This document shows positions 58,197 through 64,000 of a stretch of 64,000 nt of DNA, in pieces. Origin of the DNA: Catonia carolina (lineage: Eukaryota > Arthropoda > Insecta > Hemiptera > Achilidae); assembly GCA_035578175.1 (NCBI GenBank), contig JAQMRL010000016.1, forward strand, positions 1,055,501 to 1,119,500, read 5' to 3'. The notes beneath the pieces are model-generated. The model ran no database searches. It was not told where the DNA came from and was given only the letters and a program-made list of their open reading frames with translations. A program made the position numbers and the translations under genes. Position 1 is the stretch's first letter. Every line of letters begins with the position of its first letter.

Positions 58197-58475
58197 TTTT
58201 GTCATCAGTCTCTCAACTGGTTTGATGTGGTTCTCTAAGCTTTTCTATCTTGCAAGTCGTTTCATATCTACATACCCTTAACATCCTACATCTTTTGTAA
58301 TTTGCTTTACGTATTCTAATCTTTGCATTCCCCTAAAATTTACTCCCTCAATATTACCCTCCATTATTGATAGATATCTTAAGATATACCCCACTTGCCT
58401 AAGAACCTCTAAATTACTTATTTTGTCTACCCACTTAATCTTTAACATTTTCTGTTAACCTCCTGACATTTTCTG
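58197..58475 (-). mobile_element. LINE 3'-terminal fragment of another family
   Basis: Resembles the complement of the C-terminal coding end of a widespread insect non-LTR element ('gtcatcagtctctcaactgg' opening). Several stops are present. Family assigned from memory of the pattern only. Confidence 0.4.
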
Positions 58476-58494
58476 TCAACTTAACCCGAATAAA

Positions 58495-59446
58495 AAAAAA
58501 TCTAGTGTGAAACACTCGCACAACTTTTTCTTGCTAATGCAAATAATTAACAATATAACCTAATTTTATTCATGAGTGAAAGACGCAAACTGAAAATCAA
58601 CTTCTGTTCGGCTTAATAATACAGAAACTCACTCTTTCACGCTAAACTAGGCTCTGTAGAGACAATTTTTTTCAATAGTTGTAGATCTTAAATTTCCTAC
58701 AAATTTGATTATATACACTTTTGTTATAAAATGCATACGAAATCCGAGATCTTGAAAAAATCGATTTTTACATGTTTTCGTAAAAAAAGAAACCAGAAAA
58801 TTGCTATTTACCGCTAAAGTAAGCATTGTTCAAAAAAATGTTTGAATTAAACGTTGAAGCATTTTAAATTTTCTACGAATTTTAACAAACGCATTTTGGC
58901 GCTAAAATGCATATTAAAGCCGCAATCTTAAAAAAACAATAGCCGGCCATTTACACAGATACTCATTGGCGGGTTTGGAACGCCACGTACCAAGAGTGTG
59001 TGTTTAGGGGAGAGACGCATCAGATACTTGGATCGAGACACTTGGCGCGCGGGTTTAGCGTGTGGCAAGCCCACTAATTTTAGGTCTAGAACGTGTCATT
59101 CTTATTTCATCCAGTTGTGAAATTGCATCCAAACCGGTCGTTAACTTTTGTTATATTCTTTCTCCTAATTTTTTTTTATTTTTAGTATTCTTTAGTTTTT
59201 TGTTGTTTTGTATTGAAAATGTTCGTGTCGGGTCCAGTAGTAGTGTGTAAGTTAAGTTTTAAGTTTGTACGATGTTCCGTTCTTGAGATTTTCTGTTTAT
59301 AACAGACATACAGACCAATTGCTAAAAACATGTTTTTTGGATTCAGGGGGTCTGAAAACTTGTAGATGCGGTGGAAACTCGATTTCCAAAAATCGACATG
59401 AAAACAATACTTTCCTTCCTATATATTTATAAAGGCAAGAGAAAGT
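58495..59446 (-). repeat. R repeat, reverse, with insertion
   Basis: Reverse R from tctagtgtgaaacactcgc to aaaggcaagagaaagt. About 270 unrelated bases at 58938-59206 replace part of the middle. Confidence 0.85.
58938..59206. other. Unclassified insertion in R
   Basis: GC-richer start (gccggccatttacacag) and a T-rich end. No open frame, inverted ends or repeat partner in the window. Confidence 0.4.
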
Positions 59447-59750
59447 AAAAAAAGATAATGATACTTATTTTGGCCTAAACTAAATTTACATTCTGAAAAT
59501 TTTTTTTGATTTTCATGTTGAAGTGTGGAGGCACCAATTTGATTTCTTTCTTGAAAGGATATTCCCCAGTGGGTTTTTACTTTTTTCATGTTTTGAGCCA
59601 GAACATTAATTATTCAGCAGAAAAGGGATGTTAACTTCACCTTGGTGAAGCTAAGGCCCATTTTCCGTATTTGACATACTGTCTACTTTTGGGAATTTAA
59701 TCTGCTTTGGAATTCAAAATAAAACAAAATTGGGGTATATTTATTCACAA
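59447..59750. other. Single-copy linker
   Basis: AT-rich, between two reverse R copies. Nothing recognised. Confidence 0.4.
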
Positions 59751-60668
59751 AAATCTGGTGTGAAACACTCACACAACTTTCTCTTGCCAGTGCAAATAAT
59801 TAACAATAAACCTAACATTAGTAATAAAACATAAAAAATAAACAAAAAACTAACCTCAAAAAACATAACCTAATTTTAATCATGAGTGAAAGACGCAAAA
59901 TGAAAATCAACCTCAGTTTGGCTTAGAAATACGGAAAATCACTCTTTCTCTCTAAACTGGGCTCTGTAGAGAAAAATGCTTTAAATAAAAGTTGTAGATC
60001 TTTTAATTATTCTATAAATTTTATTATATACACTTTTGTCGTAAAATGCATACTAAGGCCGAAATCTGAAAAAAATCAATTTTTCACACATTTTCGTGAG
60101 AAAATCGCAAATTACCGCTAAACTAAGCATTATACAAAAAATTGTTTGAAATAAAAGTTGTAGGATTTTAAATTCTCTACAATTTTAATTATATAAAGTT
60201 TTGCGCTAAAATGCATATTAAAGCCGTAATCTTAAAAAAACAACGTTTTTATGAGAAAACACCCTCACCGAGAATTTCAGCACACATGACGCCTACCCTA
60301 TCTCGTAGAGAATAAAAAAATTGAGTAAACCAGGCGATTTTTAAAAAAATCGTAGGACCAGTTTTTGAGAAAATCACAAAAAAGTGAAAAATTACACGAA
60401 TAAAGTACTACTTCCGGTTGACCGATTTTGATGAAAATGTTCGTGTCGGGTCCGGTATTGGTATGTAACTTAAGTTTCAAGTTCGTACGATGTTCCGTTC
60501 TTGAGATATTCTGTTCACACACACACACACACAGACCAATCGCTAAAAACATGGTTTTTTGGGTTCAGGAGGTCTGAAAACGTATAGATCCGGTGAAAAC
60601 TCGATTTCGAAAAATCGACATGAAAACAATACTTTCCTTCCTATATATTCATATAGGCAATAGAAAGT
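59751..60668 (-). repeat. R repeat, reverse, full length
   Basis: 918 bp, close to consensus, with (CA)n at about 60513-60530. Confidence 0.92.
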
Positions 60669-60758
60669 AAAAAAGAATAAGTAATAATTTGAACGAAAAA
60701 AAGCAAAAAATGGCATTTTTTGACCTAATTTTGGTTGTTTTGCCCTCCTGAAATTTTT

Positions 60759-61654
60759 ACTTTCTCTTTCCTATATGAATATTTAGAAAGGAAGTATTGT
60801 TTTCATGTCGATTTTTCAAAATCGAGTTTTCACCGGATATACACGTTTTCAGACCCCCTGAACCCAAAAAACATGTTTGTAGTGATTGGTCTGTATGTGT
60901 GTGTGTGTGTGTGAAAAAAATATCTCAAGAACAGAACATCGTACGAACTTGAAAATTGAAACTAAAGTTTGCATATTAAAGCGTAAGACACTGCTACCAA
61001 CACGACACCAACATTTTCATTAAAATCGGTCAACCGAAAGTAGTAGTTTATTCGTGTAATTTTTCACTTTTTTGCGATTATCTCAAAAACAGGCCCTATG
61101 ATTTTTTAAAAAATTCCCTGGTTTACTAAAATTTTTTATGCTTTACAAGATAGGGTAGGCGTCATATCTGCTGAAATTCTTGGAAAGGCTGTTCGAAACG
61201 TAAAAAAAAATTTTTTTTAGATTGTGGCTTTAATATGCATTTTAGCGCAAAAATGTATATAATAAAAGTTGTAAACAATTTAAAATTCTACAACTTTTAT
61301 TTCAAACATTTTTTTTTTTGCACAACGCTTAGTTTAGCGGTAATAAGCGATTTTCTGTTTTTTTTCTCACAAAAACATGTGAAAAATCAATTTTTTTCAA
61401 ATTTCAGCCTTACTATGCATTTTACGACAAAAATTTTTTTCTTTTTTTTTTCTTTTTTTTTTTTGTTAAACGTCCGACTGTTTTGCAAACGTTAAACCAA
61501 AAAAAAAAAAAAAAAAAATTTTGTCAAAATGCATTACGACAAAAGTGCATGTAGTAAAATTTATAGGAAATTAAAAGATCTAAAACTTTTAATTATAGCA
61601 TTTTTCTCTACAGAATCTAGTTTAGTGTAAATGAGTGATTTTCCGTATTTTTAA
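60759..61654 (+). repeat. R repeat interrupted by Mutator-like element
   Basis: R from actttctctttcc to 'ttccgtatttttaa', where the Mutator-like element begins. A SINE-tail insertion is at about 61428-61536. Confidence 0.88.
61428..61536. repeat. Fold-back of two SINE-1 tails
   Basis: A T-rich run, then gttaaacgtccgactg, then aacgttaaacc and an A19-type run: two SINE-1 3' ends facing each other. Flanked by imperfect duplication of 'tgcatt(tt)acgacaaaa'. Confidence 0.6.
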
Positions 61655-62034
61655 GGGCAGTCTGACTTGGTAAAAATGAAAAAAATCAATTTTTTGTTTT
61701 TTTCATGCAAAATGTAGTTTGAAATTTGCGCTTTAAAATGGTACCAAATTTACATTTCTACGGTAACTAAAAATATTTTTACGATTTATTTTGTGATCAT
61801 ATGTTTTAGCTTTGAAATATTTTCTTGACCTGTCTGGTTTTTTTCATAATGACTTCTCTTTTTTCCTTCTTACTTTTTTATTATTCTTTTTAACTGATTT
61901 ATTTCTTATGTTAGGTTGGCAATACAACATCTGATTTCTAACCTGTGTTTGTTTATAACCTGAACATATTATTACTGTGAGTGTTTTGTTAGTGAGAATT
62001 ATTTTGTGTTATTGTTTTAACTTTTTTTCTAACG

Positions 62035-63865
62035 ATGGGAAATAAAAAGAAGTGTGGTTCAAGAAGTTGTGCTTTTAAAAAACGAAAAAACGTAGGCATA
62101 AAGAAAACAGTAATTCATCAAGAAATAGAAATCCAACCAACCATAGTAGTTAAAAATCCATAGTAAAAATCATAGTTAGAAATCCATAGTAGTTAATTTA
62201 CTAACTCCAAGTTTATGTGGTAATGTAGAACACTCCAAACAGCCTTCCAGTTCTAAGTTAAAATTACAAAAACATTTATGTAATTATGATAGTACAAAGG
62301 AAACTTTGGAATATGATATTATTAATCTGAAACTACTTGAAAATGAACTAAAGGACATAGCTAGTTGTAAAAATTGTGGTCACAGCTTGTCAATTCGGAA
62401 GAAATCAATTGTGGGACTTGCAAATGAAATAAATATATTTTGTTCCAACTGTAATAACAGTAAAAAGTTTTACAATTGTGAGAAAGTTACTGTGACAGAG
62501 GAGAATAGTCCTGAAAAGTGCTATTATGACTTGAATCTCAGGTTAGTTTATAGTTTGCGATCAATTGGCAAGGGCCACACTGCAGCACAGTTGGTCTGCG
62601 GTATTATGAATTTTCCACCGCTTCCTACTAAATACAAAGCTTATGAATTTGTGTTGGGTTCTGTCATGCAGGAGATTTGTAAACAATCAATGTGTAATGC
62701 AGTTGAAGAAGCTGTGACTATTAATGATAATGATAGGGATCTGTCAGTTGCCATTGATGGTACCTGGCAGAAACGAGGTCACACCTCATTGAACGGGGTC
62801 CTTACTGTAACATCTATCGATACTGGCAAAGTCCTCGATATTTCAGTTTTGTCAAAATATTGTACATGTCCTAGTAGAAATAGTAATGTGCATGAATTAA
62901 ATTGTAAGGCTAATTATTCTGGCACAAGTGGAGGGATGGAAGTAGCTGGAGCTGTTGAAGTTTTCGAAAACTCCCTTCCACAATACAATGTCAGGTACAC
63001 TCAGTACTTAGGAGACGGGGACTCCAAGGGCTTCATGGCAGTAATAAAGGGTGAGCCCTATGGTTCAAATGTAGCTATAGAAAAAATAGAATGTATTGGG
63101 CACATTCAAAAGAGAATGGGTTCCAGACTACTCAAATTGAAATCACAGAAAATGAAATTATCAGATGGGAAAACTCTGTTCGGAAAAAATCGGTTGACCA
63201 ATGAAGCAATTCAAAAATTACAAACATTTTATGGCTTAGCTATTAGAAGAAATTTACATAGTGTTACTGCCATGAAGAATGCAATATGGGCTGAATACTG
63301 TCATGTTGGTTCTTCCAATCTCACTCCAATGCATCAATTTTGCCCTAAAGGTGCAGATACCTGGTGCAAATATAATAAAATGCTTCAAAATAATAAAAAA
63401 TATGATCACAATGAACATTTTCATCTACCTACAATTATCATGCAAGAAATAAAACCCATTTTTAAAGATCTCTCTGACCCTATTCTATTGGCTAAATGTT
63501 TAAAAGGGAAAACTCAAAACCCCAATGAATCGGTTAACAATGTAATTTGGGCACGGCTGCCAAAGAGGACATTTGTTACTCTGCCGACTTTACAATTTGG
63601 TGTATTCGATGCTATTTCATGTTTCAATGATGGTTACATGACTAAGTGTATGGTCATGGAACATATGAAACTTGATAAAGGAAAGTATTTAGTAGAAGCA
63701 ATGAAGAAGCTAGATACTACTAGATTTAACAAAGCCGAAAAATCAGCATCGGAACTTGAAAAAAAGATCAGGCAAACCCGAACGTTAGCGAAGAGAAAAT
63801 TAGAAGACTTGTATGCAGAAAATGAAGACCCAGATGAACCAGCATACTTGGCTGGTGCTTACTAA
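62035..63865 (+). CDS. Mutator-like (MULE) DDE transposase, frame broken near N-terminus
   Basis: Transposase expected to cut and join the element's ends in the nucleus. The long frame, open from 62180 with its TAG upstream at 62177, holds zinc-ribbon-like CKNC and CSNC pairs (about 62366-62452). The catalytic Asp is in VAIDGTWQKRG (codon at 62756). A second Asp is in YLGDGDSKGF (about 63014), CIGHIQKRMG follows, and the likely third acidic residue is in QNPNESVNNVIW (Glu near 63527). A Lys/Arg-rich C-terminus ends at TAA 63863. A basic N-terminal piece starts at ATG 62035 (MGNKKKCGSRSCAFKKRKN) but is one frame off and stops at 62163, because a 43-bp tandem duplication (ccatagtagtta at 62141 and 62184) interrupts the gene. 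The core looks intact. Family: Mutator-like transposases common in arthropods. There is no ATG at 62306, where the codon is TTG. Confidence 0.85.
62141..62195. repeat. 43-bp tandem duplication in transposase gene
   Basis: ccatagtagtta occurs at 62141 and again at 62184. The extra 43 bases introduce stops and shift the frame by one. Confidence 0.75.
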
Positions 63866-64000
63866 AACACTTAGAAAGATATATAAGGTATGTGTGTGAG
63901 CATTATTATTACTTTAACTGCAATTTCCCGAAAATTCATATTTTGTAATTTTGATGCAAGATTTCTCAGTTGCTACTCGAGATATCACTTTCAAATTTTT

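Larger units (their letters stand above)
61655..64000 (+). mobile_element. Mutator-like transposon, left part
   Basis: Begins GGGCAGTCTGACTTGG, an abrupt break from R sequence, and runs off the window. The right end and the expected 9-bp target duplication (tested against 'gtatttttaa') lie beyond 64000. It carries the transposase at 62035-63865. Confidence 0.8.

Noticed and set aside
1..64000. LTR retrotransposon or viral insertions and CRISPR-like arrays
   Set aside because: I saw no paired long terminal repeats, gag/integrase motifs, viral proteins or regularly spaced short repeats. Regular spacing in the finger arrays is coding.

Overview
This is AT-rich eukaryotic DNA, most likely from an insect or other arthropod. 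The evidence is C2H2 zinc-finger exons with TGEKP linkers and an intron-type acceptor, mariner and Mutator-like DNA transposons, jockey/CR1-like LINE fragments, tRNA-derived SINEs and TA-flanked MITEs. No species can be named from the sequence. I see no bacterial operons, rRNA genes, CRISPR arrays or functional tRNA genes.

Layout: the window is mostly about three head-to-tail copies of a complex unit of roughly 20-24 kb. Using one shared junction as anchor, unit 1 runs from about 948, unit 2 from about 20560 and unit 3 from about 44908 to about 57900. Each unit has, in order: a SINE-bearing linker, a mariner (lost or never present in unit 3), one intact or nearly intact C2H2 zinc-finger gene, convergent copies of a 0.9-1 kb repeat called R here, a CAGTCC-type MITE, a tRNA-SINE block, a LINE (cut up in unit 3), and a block called X with conserved exon-like segments. 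Units 1 and 2 have a second X block carrying another MITE. The three zinc-finger genes (3062-4924, 22727-23665, 46409-47514) have nearly the same N-terminus but 16, 5 and 7 C-terminal fingers. The third is frameshifted.

The R family supplies about 33 full or partial copies, roughly a third of the window. It has a 13-bp inverted repeat that is terminal at the 5' end but subterminal at the 3' end, a short 3' hairpin, T-tract insertion, a variable (TG)n tract and an internal dimer of about 174 bp. This architecture resembles non-autonomous Helentron/DINE-type rolling-circle elements. The assignment is inference, since no Rep/helicase gene is present.

From about 57,900 to 61,654 the window is R copies plus a LINE 3' fragment. 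The last 2.3 kb is the left part of a Mutator-like element whose DDE transposase has a readable catalytic core but is disrupted near the N-terminus by a 43-bp tandem duplication. The only convincing protein-coding genes are the three zinc-finger genes and this transposase. Other moderately long open frames are chance frames in repeats. The zinc-finger genes probably encode nuclear DNA-binding proteins. Their expansion inside a transposon-rich tandem array recalls repeat-targeting zinc-finger families, but that role is not shown by the sequence.
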